Shown: one piece after another, positions 31,915 to 41,318 of the stretch | Numbering within the stretch: position 1 is the first letter of the stretch | Layout: every line of letters starts with the position of its first letter | NCBI GenBank assembly: GCA_045594565.1 | Contig: JAZNYT010000002.1 | Location: forward strand, 27,943-91,942 | Origin: RGIG6353 sp045594565 | GTDB lineage: Bacteria; Bacillota; Clostridia; Oscillospirales; SIG627 | Direction: 5' to 3' | DNA length: 64,000 bases | Translations under genes and position numbers: made by a program | The notes under the pieces: generated by a model | Seen by the model: the letters and a program-made list of their open reading frames with translations, nothing else | Told to the model about the DNA's origin: nothing | Database searches by the model: none

Positions 31915-32948
31915 TACTTAATCCTTTCTTTATAAGTTCTTATTGTGTTGACGATAACGAATGCTATAATTATAAATCCTATGTATCCGAATGCAGGGTA
32001 AATCGTGGATACAAGCTCCTTGAATCCGATTGAGCTGAGTATTACCGAGAGAACCGAAATAACTGCACTCAAAATAATTTTCTTCGCTACAGAATTTTTC
32101 CCAAGCTGTACAAGAGGGAAAAGTGAGGAAATAGAACAACCTGTCATTGCAAGGATGAGAAGCACCGAATAGAAAATTCCGAGTGTAGGATTCAGCAAAT
32201 TCGCTATAGCTATCATAGGCAGGTCAAAGTCAGACGATTCGGGTACCGAGAATATACCGAGCAGAATAGCCCCACTCAAAAGTAAAAGAAAGAGAAATGC
32301 AAGGACGGAGGAGCTTTTTAAAACTCTTGAGCTTTTTAAAACTCTGCCAAGCGCCGCAAATACTCCTACACCTGCAATGAAATTGTAGGATATGTAGAGA
32401 AGGGAAGAAATGAGCGCCGCGAAAAAGCTTTCATCGGATGCAGGAATATGAATTCCGTTTTTCGTAATGCTTATCGCGGATATAACGAGAACACTTATTG
32501 TCAGAAGGGGAGTAACCGCCGCAAAAAACGAAATTATCTTTTTGACACCCGTAAGTGATATTACAGCAACGACCGACACAAAAATAATTGCCGATACCGT
32601 TATATCAAGCTTGAAGTACTCGTTCATAAGAGAGCGCGCGCCTGCGGTCATAATTAAGTGAAGGCAGAAGTAAAAAACCGCTTCCAAGAGAAACAAAAGT
32701 ATCTTTGATATTTTGCTTTCGCTTGGTGTTATAATGCTTATAAACGTGGAAGCGCCCTTTATCATAGCGTATCTCATAATGAGAAATGATAAAACTACTA
32801 TTCCGAGTATTGATATTAAAAGCCCTGCAATTCCGAAACAACCGTACCGACCGAAAAACTGCCAAAGCTCCTGACCCGATACAAAGCCGGCACCTATAAA
32901 AGCACCGGCTATCGTTGCGGAAAGTGAAAAAGAATATGGTATCTTCAT
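31914..32948 (-). CDS. YkvI-like integral membrane protein
   Basis: A 344-aa membrane protein with about ten hydrophobic segments. It belongs to the YkvI-like group, distantly related to amino acid/Na+ symporters of the LeuT fold; the N-terminal ATIAGAFIGAGFVSGQELWQ is characteristic. The substrate is unknown. It contains a six-residue tandem duplication (RVLKSS twice) in a cytoplasmic loop, encoded by an 18-bp direct repeat at 32311-32346. The start overlaps the TSCPD gene stop by 4 bases. Confidence 0.8.
   Translation of the reverse strand: MKIPYSFSLSATIAGAFIGAGFVSGQELWQFFGRYGCFGIAGLLISILGIVVLSFLIMRYAMIKGASTFISIITPSESKISKILLFLLEAVFYFCLHLIMTAGARSLMNEYFKLDITVSAIIFVSVVAVISLTGVKKIISFFAAVTPLLTISVLVISAISITKNGIHIPASDESFFAALISSLLYISYNFIAGVGVFAALGRVLKSSRVLKSSSVLAFLFLLLLSGAILLGIFSVPESSDFDLPMIAIANLLNPTLGIFYSVLLILAMTGCSISSLFPLVQLGKNSVAKKIILSAVISVLSVILSSIGFKELVSTIYPAFGYIGFIIIAFVIVNTIRTYKERIK
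32311..32346. repeat. 18-bp tandem duplication inside the YkvI-like gene
   Basis: Two adjacent copies of GAGCTTTTTAAAACTCTT (32311-32328 and 32329-32346) differ only at the last base. The repeat is in frame and adds six residues. Confidence 0.85.
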
Positions 32949-33205
32949 TGTTTTTTATTTTCCTCGTAAGCCGCTCTTACCGCAATTGCAAGCTGGTCAG
33001 AGCAAGAGGTATTTTTGAAGCCACACTTGATTCCACGAACCTTTTCTTCAATTTGTTCAACCGTAAGCCCCTCAACAAGAGAGGAAATGGCTTTAAGGTT
33101 TCCGTTACAGCCTCCTATGAAGCTGACGTTTTTTACTACGTTTCCTTCGATTTCAAAGGTTATCTGTCTGGAACAGGTTCCCTTTGTATTGTAAGTGTAT
33201 TTCAT
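32945..33205 (-). CDS. TSCPD-domain protein (TIGR03905 type)
   Basis: An 86-aa protein consisting of one TSCPD domain, the domain found at the C-terminus of some ribonucleotide reductases. Conserved features: TKGTCSRQITFEIEG, FIGGCNGNLKAI and CGFKNTSCSDQLA, with four cysteines that could bind metal. The stand-alone form is common in Clostridia and has no established function. It heads the unit with the YkvI-like and MATE genes. Confidence 0.85.
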   Translation of the reverse strand: MKYTYNTKGTCSRQITFEIEGNVVKNVSFIGGCNGNLKAISSLVEGLTVEQIEEKVRGIKCGFKNTSCSDQLAIAVRAAYEENKKQ

Positions 33206-33238
33206 ACTTTTCTACTCCCAATATACATATCACTCTAA

Positions 33239-33267
33239 AGTATACCAAAATACTTTAAAAAGGTCAA
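33239..33267 (-). promoter_or_regulatory. SigA-type promoter of the TSCPD-YkvI-MATE unit
   Basis: On the minus strand: TTGACC (33267-33262), 17 bp, TATACT (33244-33239). The -35 overlaps the addA stop codon. No terminator separates addA from this unit, so read-through is possible. Confidence 0.65.
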
Positions 33268-36200
33268 CTGTCATTTTGCCCAATTTCGATTTCCTTTGAC
33301 AGACAAAAAGAATAAATATATACATTTGCCACCGAAACGCCTTCTATTTCTTCGACAGATTTTCTGTAAAGGTTTAGCTGACGGGCGTGCCGTTCAATAA
33401 GGGCCTTCTCTCCGTCTTTTTTATTGACGTTGTCCGTTTTGAAGTCGATTATCGTATAGCTTCCGTCGTCATTCATATAGTAACAGTCGATAACACCCTG
33501 TATAAGAGTTTTCCTTGACTCTTTGTCAAGGTATTCTTTCTTTTTCTCGTCCTTAAAAAATTCCGACGATGGCATAAGAATAGTGTATCTCTTTTCTCTT
33601 TCTACCTTCTTGGATTTAGCAATCTCCTTGTATATCTTCGACTTGAAGAAATCCGAGAGGGCTTTGTGGTTCAGCACGTTCATTTGCTCCTCGGTGATAA
33701 AGCCGTATTTGAAGAGCCTTTCGGCTTCCTTTAAGGTAGTGTTCTTAACGCAATTTTCAAAATTGCAAAATTGCATAAACGTATGCATCGCAATTCCCGT
33801 AAAGGAGGAAAGATTGGAAGAATCCATAGCCATAAATTCAGGGTAACGTCGGATTCCCGATGCTTTAACGTCGGTTTCGTCAAGCAGTCCTTCGCGTATT
33901 TCTGAAACCGATATTTTGAAGGGGGTACCCTTTAAAAGAGGGGTGGCGATATCCTTCATCGCAAAATCTATTTCCTCTTTTGAAATCGCTCTGTTTCTCG
34001 CATCAATCTTCGTAACCTCGGGCACGTTCAGAAGATTTTTGCTTTCATACTCTGCAAAAAGGTTTATCTTCAGTCCTTCGCCGCAGTATTCAAGATTCTC
34101 GCCGCGGAAGCTCTCCACGGCTTTCTTGAATAATGGCTCGCTCATAAGACCCGCTCCAAGCATCTTTAAAACAGTTGATGCATTTTTTATGAAGTATGAG
34201 AAGGTTGTGCGGTTTAAGACGGCACTTTTTGCATATGATATGAATTTGTCTATGTTTGTGTCAGCAGTTATTATCAGCTTATATTTTGCCCTAGTTAATG
34301 CAACGTATAAAAGCCTTAATTCTTCGTCTGCGGTTGCAGCTCTTGTTTCTGCAACGGCTGCCTTTTCGGCGTAGGTATTAACCTTAGCGCCAAGCTTTCC
34401 TGTGGGAATAGCGAATGCAGGTCCGAAGCTTTCACTCATAACAATTCGCTCCTTTTCATCCTGCCTGTTTATAAGAGAGTCTGCGGAGCAGAAAAAGCAT
34501 ATGGGGAACTCAAGACCCTTTGAATCGTGAACGGTTGTAACGTGTACGCAGTTTGACACTTCCTTTTCGCCGGTATTCTTCTTTTGGGTGAGTATATTAT
34601 CGACGTAGGAAAGAAACTTCGTAATTCCCTTGAATTCGTTTCTTTCATAGCTTCTTGCCATTTCATAAAACGATATAAGATTTTTACGTCTTTCGTCTGC
34701 ATTGTTAAGCGTACCTGCGATACCCTGAAGGTGAGTATCCTGATATATATGCCATATAAACGACTCGGAAGAGAGTCTTCGAGAGGCTTCACGCCAGCTT
34801 GCAAGTCGCTCTATGACCGCTTGACATCTGCTCTTCAGGCTTTCGTCTGCACCTTTTCTTGCATATTCTGCCACGGCAAAATAAATATCTGTATCAACGC
34901 TTCCGCGTCTCAGTGTCAAAAGGTCACTTGGCGTAAAATGAAAAACCGGAGAGGTGAGCGTTGCCAAAAAAGGTACGTCGTCCGAGGGATTATCACAGGC
35001 TCTTAAAAACGAGAGTATCGTTGAAATTTCGTAGCTTTCAAAAAAGCTTTTGTTCGGCGTATAATCCGAAGGAATAAGACGGCTTGTTAAAGCTTCCTGC
35101 ACTTTTATAAGAGATTTGTGATTTCTTGCAAGGATACAGATATCCGAGAAGGAAAAATCTCCGCCTTCGACTATCGTGAGAATTTTATCTGCAATAAAAT
35201 CCAGCTCCCCCGAATCGTTGAAGATGCATAATTCCGTTTCGAGCTCCTTGTCCTCCTTTTTCGAGAATACCAGATGGTCGTCCTTTCTGTATATATCCTC
35301 GTTTCTGTAGTTCATGATAACTTCAAAAACGTTATTTACAAAATTTACAACCGATTTGTCCGAACGGAAATTATTCTGCAGAGAAATGAGAGTTGGCGCA
35401 AAGCTTTCCCTTTCTTCGTCAACCGATAAAAAGGTGTTGCGGTACTCCATAAATATTTCGGGAGTGGCGCCTCTGAATTTGTATATACTCTGCTTTACGT
35501 CGCCTACCATAAAGCGATTGTGAGAGTTTGAAACTGCACGGAAAATCGTATCCTGCAATTCGTTTACGTCCTGATATTCGTCGATGAGAATCTCGTTGAA
35601 CTTTTCACCCATAGATATGGCGTAATCGGTCTTTGTAAATTCTCTCGTTTCGTGATTGTAGCTACCTTCAACCACAAGCGCTTTGTATGCGAAATGCGCA
35701 ACGTCATCAAAAGAAAGAATCCTCTTTTCAAGCTTCTTTTCCATAATGCGCTCATGCACCTTTTGAATGAGAGCAAAAAGCTCACAACAGATAGAATATG
35801 TATCGGCTATATGAGAGAACAGCGTCTCGCTGTCGCCGATAGGGAAGGATTTTATTAAGCCTTCAATAACTCCTTTTCCGCACTCTCGATATGCCTTGAA
35901 GCTCTTTTGAGCCGACTTTTCGTCATCAGTTGTGGGACTGAACCTGTCTAGGGATATAGCTTTGTATTCGGAAAGCTTTGCTATCATTTCCGACATGTTT
36001 TCCGAAGTGTAAATTTGCGTTGCGACTGCAATGTCGTGGTTAATTGCATCGGAATACTTTTCCGCCATTGCTTCTCTTGAAACAAGCTCGTCGCGTGCGG
36101 CTTCGAACAAGGTGAGCGCAACGTGAACCCTTTCGGTGTATTCCGCTTTTATAATTTTTCCAACGTGAGTATCAAAGAAAGAAGCCTCGCTTTTATCCAT

Positions 36201-36869
36201 ATAGTGACTCTTGAGCGTTTCTTCATATCTTTTAAGCATAAGCCTCATTCGCGAGAAGGGCTCGGGAAATTTTAAAATAGCGAAATACAAATGCTTTATT
36301 GTATCCGCGAGGGGGTCGTATCCCTTTGAGGCGGAAAAGGTATCAACCAGTGACAGATATCCCCGTCTTACGCCTTCGGGTAAAAATGACCTGTCGCAGA
36401 AATCCTCGTACACCTCGCCCTCGAAGCATTCGTCGGTTATTTCGTTTATTGCTTCATCAACGATAGCCGAAAGCTCTCCCTCGTCACCCAAGGTCATATC
36501 CGACGGAAGGTTGAGCGTTGCGGCACACTCGTTTGCTATGTACTTACAAAAGGAATCAATTGTCAAAATTTTGGCGGAGGGAAGCTTCATAAGCTGTTTT
36601 TTTAGCTTTTTCAGCGATTTGTTTTCAGCGTATCTCTCGTTGATTGCAGAAAAAAGCTTTTCACGGAGCTCTGTTGTTGCCGAGACGGTAAAGGTTGCAA
36701 TGAGGAAATCCGTAATGTCAGCGTTTTCTGCAGGGTCAAGGAGCTTTTCTATGATTCGCTCTGTCAACACCGCAGTTTTTCCGCTTCCTGCAGCAGCGCT
36801 TACAAGTATATCACTGTCTTTCGTATATATTGCCTTTTCTTGATTTGGCGTCCAAGGATGCTTTGCCAT
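33264..36869 (-). CDS. addA: ATP-dependent helicase/nuclease subunit A
   Basis: A 1201-aa UvrD-type helicase with a C-terminal RecB-like nuclease domain, the AddA subunit of the AddAB complex for double-strand break repair. Q-motif/Walker A: WTPNQEKAIY and VSAAAGSGKTAVLTER; Walker B: ILIDEYQDVNELQ; helicase motif GDVKQSIYKFRGATPE; nuclease motif GVIDCYYMNDDG with IIDFKTDN. The start at 36869 has GGAGG upstream; 13 further codons in frame have no RBS. The addB gene, usually directly upstream, is not here; valS lies there divergently. Confidence 0.93.
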   Translation of the reverse strand: MAKHPWTPNQEKAIYTKDSDILVSAAAGSGKTAVLTERIIEKLLDPAENADITDFLIATFTVSATTELREKLFSAINERYAENKSLKKLKKQLMKLPSAKILTIDSFCKYIANECAATLNLPSDMTLGDEGELSAIVDEAINEITDECFEGEVYEDFCDRSFLPEGVRRGYLSLVDTFSASKGYDPLADTIKHLYFAILKFPEPFSRMRLMLKRYEETLKSHYMDKSEASFFDTHVGKIIKAEYTERVHVALTLFEAARDELVSREAMAEKYSDAINHDIAVATQIYTSENMSEMIAKLSEYKAISLDRFSPTTDDEKSAQKSFKAYRECGKGVIEGLIKSFPIGDSETLFSHIADTYSICCELFALIQKVHERIMEKKLEKRILSFDDVAHFAYKALVVEGSYNHETREFTKTDYAISMGEKFNEILIDEYQDVNELQDTIFRAVSNSHNRFMVGDVKQSIYKFRGATPEIFMEYRNTFLSVDEERESFAPTLISLQNNFRSDKSVVNFVNNVFEVIMNYRNEDIYRKDDHLVFSKKEDKELETELCIFNDSGELDFIADKILTIVEGGDFSFSDICILARNHKSLIKVQEALTSRLIPSDYTPNKSFFESYEISTILSFLRACDNPSDDVPFLATLTSPVFHFTPSDLLTLRRGSVDTDIYFAVAEYARKGADESLKSRCQAVIERLASWREASRRLSSESFIWHIYQDTHLQGIAGTLNNADERRKNLISFYEMARSYERNEFKGITKFLSYVDNILTQKKNTGEKEVSNCVHVTTVHDSKGLEFPICFFCSADSLINRQDEKERIVMSESFGPAFAIPTGKLGAKVNTYAEKAAVAETRAATADEELRLLYVALTRAKYKLIITADTNIDKFISYAKSAVLNRTTFSYFIKNASTVLKMLGAGLMSEPLFKKAVESFRGENLEYCGEGLKINLFAEYESKNLLNVPEVTKIDARNRAISKEEIDFAMKDIATPLLKGTPFKISVSEIREGLLDETDVKASGIRRYPEFMAMDSSNLSSFTGIAMHTFMQFCNFENCVKNTTLKEAERLFKYGFITEEQMNVLNHKALSDFFKSKIYKEIAKSKKVEREKRYTILMPSSEFFKDEKKKEYLDKESRKTLIQGVIDCYYMNDDGSYTIIDFKTDNVNKKDGEKALIERHARQLNLYRKSVEEIEGVSVANVYIYSFCLSKEIEIGQNDS

Positions 36870-36896
36870 AACTTCCTCCAAAATTTTTATATAAAA

Positions 36897-36925
36897 AGTA
36901 TACAACATAATTCCTTATTTTGCAA
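36897..36925 (-). promoter_or_regulatory. SigA-type promoter of addA
   Basis: On the minus strand: TTGCAA (36925-36920), 17 bp, TATACT (36902-36897), 27 bases before the ATG. Confidence 0.6.
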
Positions 36926-36961
36926 ATATTTTCAAAAAATTATAGATTTTTGAAAAATGGA

Positions 36962-36989
36962 TTGATTTATTTGAAAAAAGTTGTATAAT
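36962..36989 (+). promoter_or_regulatory. SigA-type promoter of valS
   Basis: TTGATT (36962-36967), 16 bp, TATAAT (36984-36989), 54 bases before the ATG. The leader is too short for a T-box riboswitch. Confidence 0.6.
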
Positions 36990-37043
36990 AGATAAATAGA
37001 TTTGATGTTTTATAGAATAAAACGATATAAAAGGACGGTAAAT

Positions 37044-39695
37044 ATGTGTAACGCAAACGAAAAGTGCGAGAAGAAGACACTCGCAACCACATATAATCCC
37101 AAGGATTTTGAAGACAGACTCTACAAAAGCTGGGAAGAAAGTGGATACTTCAAGCCCTCTGACGACCATAGTAAAACACCCTTTACTATTGTTATACCAC
37201 CACCTAACGTAACAGGACAGCTCCATATGGGCCACGCCCTTGATAATACTCTTCAGGATATTCTTATCCGTACCAAGCGTATGCAGGGATATAATGCCCT
37301 TTGGGTACCCGGCACCGACCACGCAGGCATTGCAACTCAGATCAAGGTTGAGGAATATCTCCGAGTAAACGAGAATAAGACCCGCTATGACCTTGGACGC
37401 GATGCTTTCCTTCGCCGTGTATGGGAATGGAAGGAGCAGTATGGCGGAACTATTATAAATCAGCTTAAAAAGCTCGGTTCCTCCTGCGACTGGACAAGAG
37501 AAGCATTCACTATGAGCCCCGAGCTTTCCAAGGCTGTAAAGAAAACCTTCGTTTCTCTTTACAACAAGGGACTTATATATCACGGATACAGAATTATCAA
37601 CTGGTGCCCCAAGTGCGCAACAGCTCTTTCTGATGCCGAGGTTGATTATAAAGACCTTCCCGGTAATTTCTGGCATATCAAGTATCCTATAGAGGACAGT
37701 GACGAGTGCCTTATTATTGCAACAACACGTCCCGAGACTTATTTCGGTGACTCTGCCGTTGCAGTTCATCCCGACGATGAAAGATATAAGCACCTTGTAG
37801 GCAAGAACGTTATACTTCCTCTCATCGGCAGAAAGATTCCGATTATTGCCGATGAATACGTTGATATGGAGTTCGGTACCGGTTGTGTTAAGATAACACC
37901 CTGCCACGACCCTAACGACTTTGAGGTAGGAAAGCGCCACAATCTTGAAAATATTATCGTGTTCGATGATAACGCTCACCTTAACGAGCAGTGCGGTGAA
38001 TACGAGGGTATGGACAGATACGACGCAAGACGTAAGCTTGTTCAGGACCTTGAGGATGCAGGCTTCCTCGTTAAGACCGAGGAGCATTCCCACAACGTTG
38101 CACATTGCTATCGTTGCGGTACAACAGTTGAACCTATCGCCTCTAAACAGTGGTTTGTAAAAATGCCTCCTCTTGCAGAGCCTGCTATAAAGGCTGTAAA
38201 GGAAGGGGAGATAAGCTTTATTCCCGAAAGATTCTCCAAGAACTATCTCAACTGGATGGAGAACATTCAGGACTGGTGTATTTCACGTCAGCTCTGGTGG
38301 GGACACAGAATCCCCGCGTACTACTGCGACGACTGCGGAGAGATTACTGTTTCCGAAAACGAAGTAACCGTGTGTCCCAAGTGTCAGAGCAAGAACGTAC
38401 GTCAGGACGAGGACGTTCTCGATACTTGGTTCTCGTCAGCTCTCTGGCCCTTCTCGACTCTCGGTTGGCCCGAGGAAACGGAAGACCTTAAGTACTTCTA
38501 TCCCACAAGCGTTCTTGTAACAGGCTATGATATCATTACCTTCTGGGTAAGTAAAATGATTTTCTCCGCTATTGAACAGGTAGGGGAAATTCCCTTCAAG
38601 GACGTTCTTATCCACGGACTTGTAAGAGACTCACAGGGACGTAAGATGTCCAAGTCTCTCGGTAACGGTATCGACCCCCTTGAAATTATAAGAGACTATG
38701 GCGCAGACGCACTCAGATACACTCTTGCTAACGGTAACTCCCCCGGAAACGATATGCGTTTCTATCAGGAAAGAGTAGAGGCGGCAAGAAACTTTGCAAA
38801 TAAGCTTTGGAATGCCGCAAGATTCGTTATGATGAATCTTGACGTTGATAAGATTGAGCTTCCCGATGCCTCCGACCTTCAGACAGAGGACAAGTGGCTT
38901 CTCGATTCATATAACAAGCTTGTTTCGGAGGTTACTGCAAATATCGACAACTATGAGCTCGGTGTTGCCCTTGCAAAGCTTTATGACTTTATCTGGGATA
39001 TCTTCTGTGACTGGTATATCGAGCTTGCGAAATCCCGTCTCTTTGACAAGGCGTGTCCTTCCAACAAGGCGGCGCAGCAGGTGATTTCCTACGTACTTTC
39101 CAATACCTTAAAGCTTCTCCATCCCTTTATGCCCTTTATCACAGAGGAAATATGGCTCACTCTTCCTCACGACGGAGAAAGCATTATGATTTCCGAGTGG
39201 CCTAAGGCTATGGATAGCCTTTCCTTCGCAAAGGAAAGCGCAGATTTTGAAAAGGTAATTTCTGCAATCCGCGCAATCAGAACAAGAAGAACCGAGATGA
39301 AGGTGCCCGTATCACGCAAGACACAGCTCTTTGTGGACACACCTTACCCCGAGCTCTTCAAGAACGCACAGGGCTTCTTTGATAAGCTTGCTTCGGTTAC
39401 TTCTGTTGAAATAGTTTCAAACTATGCAGACGAAGGTGCGGTAACGCTTATCACAGACGGAGCGAAGCTCTATATTCCTGTTGCCGATATGGTAGACTTT
39501 GCCGAAGAAAAGGAAAGACTCACCAAGGAAAAGGATAAGCTCGAAAATGAAGTTTCAAGACTCGAAAAGAAGCTTTCCAATGCTGAATTCGTAAGCAAGG
39601 CCCCCGAAAAGGTGGTTGCCGTTGAACGCGAAAAGCTTGAAAAGTATAAGGCTCAGCTCGCCGATACGCTCGATGCTCTTGAAAAAATTAAGTAA
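37044..39695 (+). CDS. valS: Valyl-tRNA synthetase
   Basis: An 883-aa class I aminoacyl-tRNA synthetase charging tRNA-Val. HIGH motif PPNVTGQLHMGHAL, KMSKS motif GRKMSKSLGNGIDP, editing domain with ATTRPETYFGDSAVAVHP, and the C-terminal coiled coil (VDFAEEKERLTKEKDKLENE) typical of ValRS. A zinc-like CDDCGEITV...CPKCQ pair is present. The start at 37044 has aaagga upstream; 14 further in-frame codons lack an RBS. Confidence 0.97.
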   Translation: MCNANEKCEKKTLATTYNPKDFEDRLYKSWEESGYFKPSDDHSKTPFTIVIPPPNVTGQLHMGHALDNTLQDILIRTKRMQGYNALWVPGTDHAGIATQIKVEEYLRVNENKTRYDLGRDAFLRRVWEWKEQYGGTIINQLKKLGSSCDWTREAFTMSPELSKAVKKTFVSLYNKGLIYHGYRIINWCPKCATALSDAEVDYKDLPGNFWHIKYPIEDSDECLIIATTRPETYFGDSAVAVHPDDERYKHLVGKNVILPLIGRKIPIIADEYVDMEFGTGCVKITPCHDPNDFEVGKRHNLENIIVFDDNAHLNEQCGEYEGMDRYDARRKLVQDLEDAGFLVKTEEHSHNVAHCYRCGTTVEPIASKQWFVKMPPLAEPAIKAVKEGEISFIPERFSKNYLNWMENIQDWCISRQLWWGHRIPAYYCDDCGEITVSENEVTVCPKCQSKNVRQDEDVLDTWFSSALWPFSTLGWPEETEDLKYFYPTSVLVTGYDIITFWVSKMIFSAIEQVGEIPFKDVLIHGLVRDSQGRKMSKSLGNGIDPLEIIRDYGADALRYTLANGNSPGNDMRFYQERVEAARNFANKLWNAARFVMMNLDVDKIELPDASDLQTEDKWLLDSYNKLVSEVTANIDNYELGVALAKLYDFIWDIFCDWYIELAKSRLFDKACPSNKAAQQVISYVLSNTLKLLHPFMPFITEEIWLTLPHDGESIMISEWPKAMDSLSFAKESADFEKVISAIRAIRTRRTEMKVPVSRKTQLFVDTPYPELFKNAQGFFDKLASVTSVEIVSNYADEGAVTLITDGAKLYIPVADMVDFAEEKERLTKEKDKLENEVSRLEKKLSNAEFVSKAPEKVVAVEREKLEKYKAQLADTLDALEKIK

Positions 39696-39730
39696 GCCGA
39701 CAAATTTTAGCAAAATATTTAGTTAAAATG

Positions 39731-39773
39731 ATATATCCTATGGACGTGAAAATCCATAGGATATATTTTTTTG
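39731..39773 (+). terminator. Terminator of valS
   Basis: A perfect 14-bp stem (ATATATCCTATGGA / TCCATAGGATATAT) with an 8-base loop and a T run. It is followed 7 bases later by the RBS of spoIIAA, leaving little room for a spoIIA promoter. Confidence 0.88.
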
Positions 39774-39792
39774 CTTTAAGGAAGGAAAAATT

Positions 39793-40110
39793 ATGGCAGC
39801 GGAATACAACAGAATAGGCGGACTTCTGATAGTCGCCCCAAATGGCGAAATCGATCACCACGAAACAAAGGAATTAAGACGGGAAATAGATGCAGAAATT
39901 CTTGATGCAATGCCCGAAAAGGTAATATTCGACTTGTCACGCACAACGTTTATGGATAGCTCGGGTCTGGGGCTTATTCTAGGTAGATTTAATAAAACCA
40001 CCGAGCTCGGAATAGATATGGAGCTTGTAAATCCGGGTGAAAAAATAATGAGAATACTCTCTATGTCGGGAGTTGATAAGATAGTAAAAGTAAAGGGGAT
40101 TGAAAAATGA
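39793..40110 (+). CDS. spoIIAA: Anti-sigma F factor antagonist SpoIIAA
   Basis: A 105-aa STAS-domain protein. Unphosphorylated SpoIIAA binds SpoIIAB and frees SigF in the forespore. FMDSSGLGLILGR holds the serine that SpoIIAB phosphorylates. RBS ggaagg. It overlaps spoIIAB by 4 bases. First gene of the three-gene spoIIA operon. Confidence 0.95.
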   Translation: MAAEYNRIGGLLIVAPNGEIDHHETKELRREIDAEILDAMPEKVIFDLSRTTFMDSSGLGLILGRFNKTTELGIDMELVNPGEKIMRILSMSGVDKIVKVKGIEK

Positions 40111-40541
40111 AGAAAATACAGAACAAGATAACCGTGAGGTTTTTATCTCATTCATCAAACGAGGCACTGTCAAGAATAATAATTACAGGCTTTATAATGC
40201 CGCTTAATCCTACAGTGGAGGAAATAGCAGATATTAAAACCTCGGTGTCGGAGGCGGTTACCAATTCGATTGTACACGGTTATAAGAGCAGAGAAGACGG
40301 GATTGTCGAAATGAAGGCTACATATAACGAAGATCAACTACTTACAGTAACCATAAGAGATTTCGGATGCGGAATAGAGGATATTGAGCTTGCTAAAACT
40401 CCGCTTTATACCACCGACAGAGAAAACGAAAGAAGCGGTATGGGATTTTCAATTATGGAAAGCTTTTGCGATCGTTTAAAGGTTACTTCAACTATTGGAA
40501 AGGGAACAAAGGTTACTCTTGTAAAGAAACTTAAAAAATGA
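40107..40541 (+). CDS. spoIIAB: Anti-sigma F factor / serine kinase SpoIIAB
   Basis: A 144-aa GHKL-fold kinase that binds SigF and phosphorylates SpoIIAA. N-box EAVTNSIVHGYK, G1 box IRDFGCGIEDIE, G2 box GMGFSIMESF. Overlaps both neighbours by 4 bases, which keeps partner-protein ratios coupled. Confidence 0.95.
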   Translation: MKKIQNKITVRFLSHSSNEALSRIIITGFIMPLNPTVEEIADIKTSVSEAVTNSIVHGYKSREDGIVEMKATYNEDQLLTVTIRDFGCGIEDIELAKTPLYTTDRENERSGMGFSIMESFCDRLKVTSTIGKGTKVTLVKKLKK

Positions 40542-41245
40542 ATAGCTTTGCAAACACTAAAGAGCGCATAGAGAAAGCGAAACTTGGAGATGAGAAGATT
40601 CTCTCCGAGCTGGTCGAGGAAAACACCCCTCTTGTTAAGAACATTGCAAAACGCTTTATAGACAGAGGAGCAGACTTTGAAGACCTGGTTCAAATAGGTA
40701 TGATAGGACTGGTAAAAGCAGTTCGCGGCTTTGATTTTTCCTTCGATACGGCGCTGACTACTTATGCTGTTCCTATGATTTACGGAGAAATAAAAAGATT
40801 TTTAAGAGACGATGGAATCATAAAGATAAACCGAGAAACGAAAACCAATGCCATTCATATAAAGCACTTTTCAGAGGAATTCGAAAAAGAGCACGGGGTA
40901 AGTCCTACCATATCCGAGGTAAGTGTTGCTCTTGGACTCAGCGAGGAGGACACCGTTTTTGCTCTGAATGCGTCGAAGCCCGTTTCGGCTCTCGTTCTCG
41001 AAAACGAAGAGGGAAGTGACTTCGAATTACCGCTCGGCATCGACGAAACTGACAGTAACGTCGAGAAGCTCGCGCTTGCCGAAGCGGTAAAACGCCTTCC
41101 CGATGAAGACAGACGGCTTATCGAACTCAGGTATTATCACGATATGACACAACAGCAAACTGCTAAGATTTTAGGACTTACTCAGGTAAAGGTGTCAAGG
41201 CGAGAGAAAAAAATTTGTACTTTCCTTAAAAGCCTTCTTGAATAA
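40538..41245 (+). CDS. sigF: RNA polymerase sporulation sigma factor SigF
   Basis: A 235-aa sigma factor, the first forespore-specific sigma. Region 2 contains FEDLVQIGMIGLVKAVRGFD; regions 3 and 4 follow, with the helix-turn-helix MTQQQTAKILGLTQVKVSRR. The N-terminus lacks region 1.1, as usual. Gene order spoIIAA-spoIIAB-sigF fixes the identity against the similar SigG. Confidence 0.93.
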   Translation: MNSFANTKERIEKAKLGDEKILSELVEENTPLVKNIAKRFIDRGADFEDLVQIGMIGLVKAVRGFDFSFDTALTTYAVPMIYGEIKRFLRDDGIIKINRETKTNAIHIKHFSEEFEKEHGVSPTISEVSVALGLSEEDTVFALNASKPVSALVLENEEGSDFELPLGIDETDSNVEKLALAEAVKRLPDEDRRLIELRYYHDMTQQQTAKILGLTQVKVSRREKKICTFLKSLLE

Positions 41246-41248
41246 TAG

Positions 41249-41277
41249 TTGCAAAATCCAAAAAAGTGTGTTATACT
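41249..41277 (+). promoter_or_regulatory. SigA-type promoter of ackA
   Basis: TTGCAA (41249-41254), 17 bp ending TGTGT, TATACT (41272-41277), 41 bases before the ATG. Confidence 0.6.
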
Positions 41278-41318
41278 AACTCTGTTATAAAGAAAAATAA
41301 TAAACAGGAGTGATTAGT

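Noticed and set aside
36926..37043. T-box riboswitch ahead of valS
   Set aside because: The leader from the promoter is only about 50 bases, too short for specifier and antiterminator.
36915..38105. 396-aa open frame on the minus strand
   Set aside because: It lies antisense over valS and its promoter region, shows no domain and mirrors the codon use of valS.
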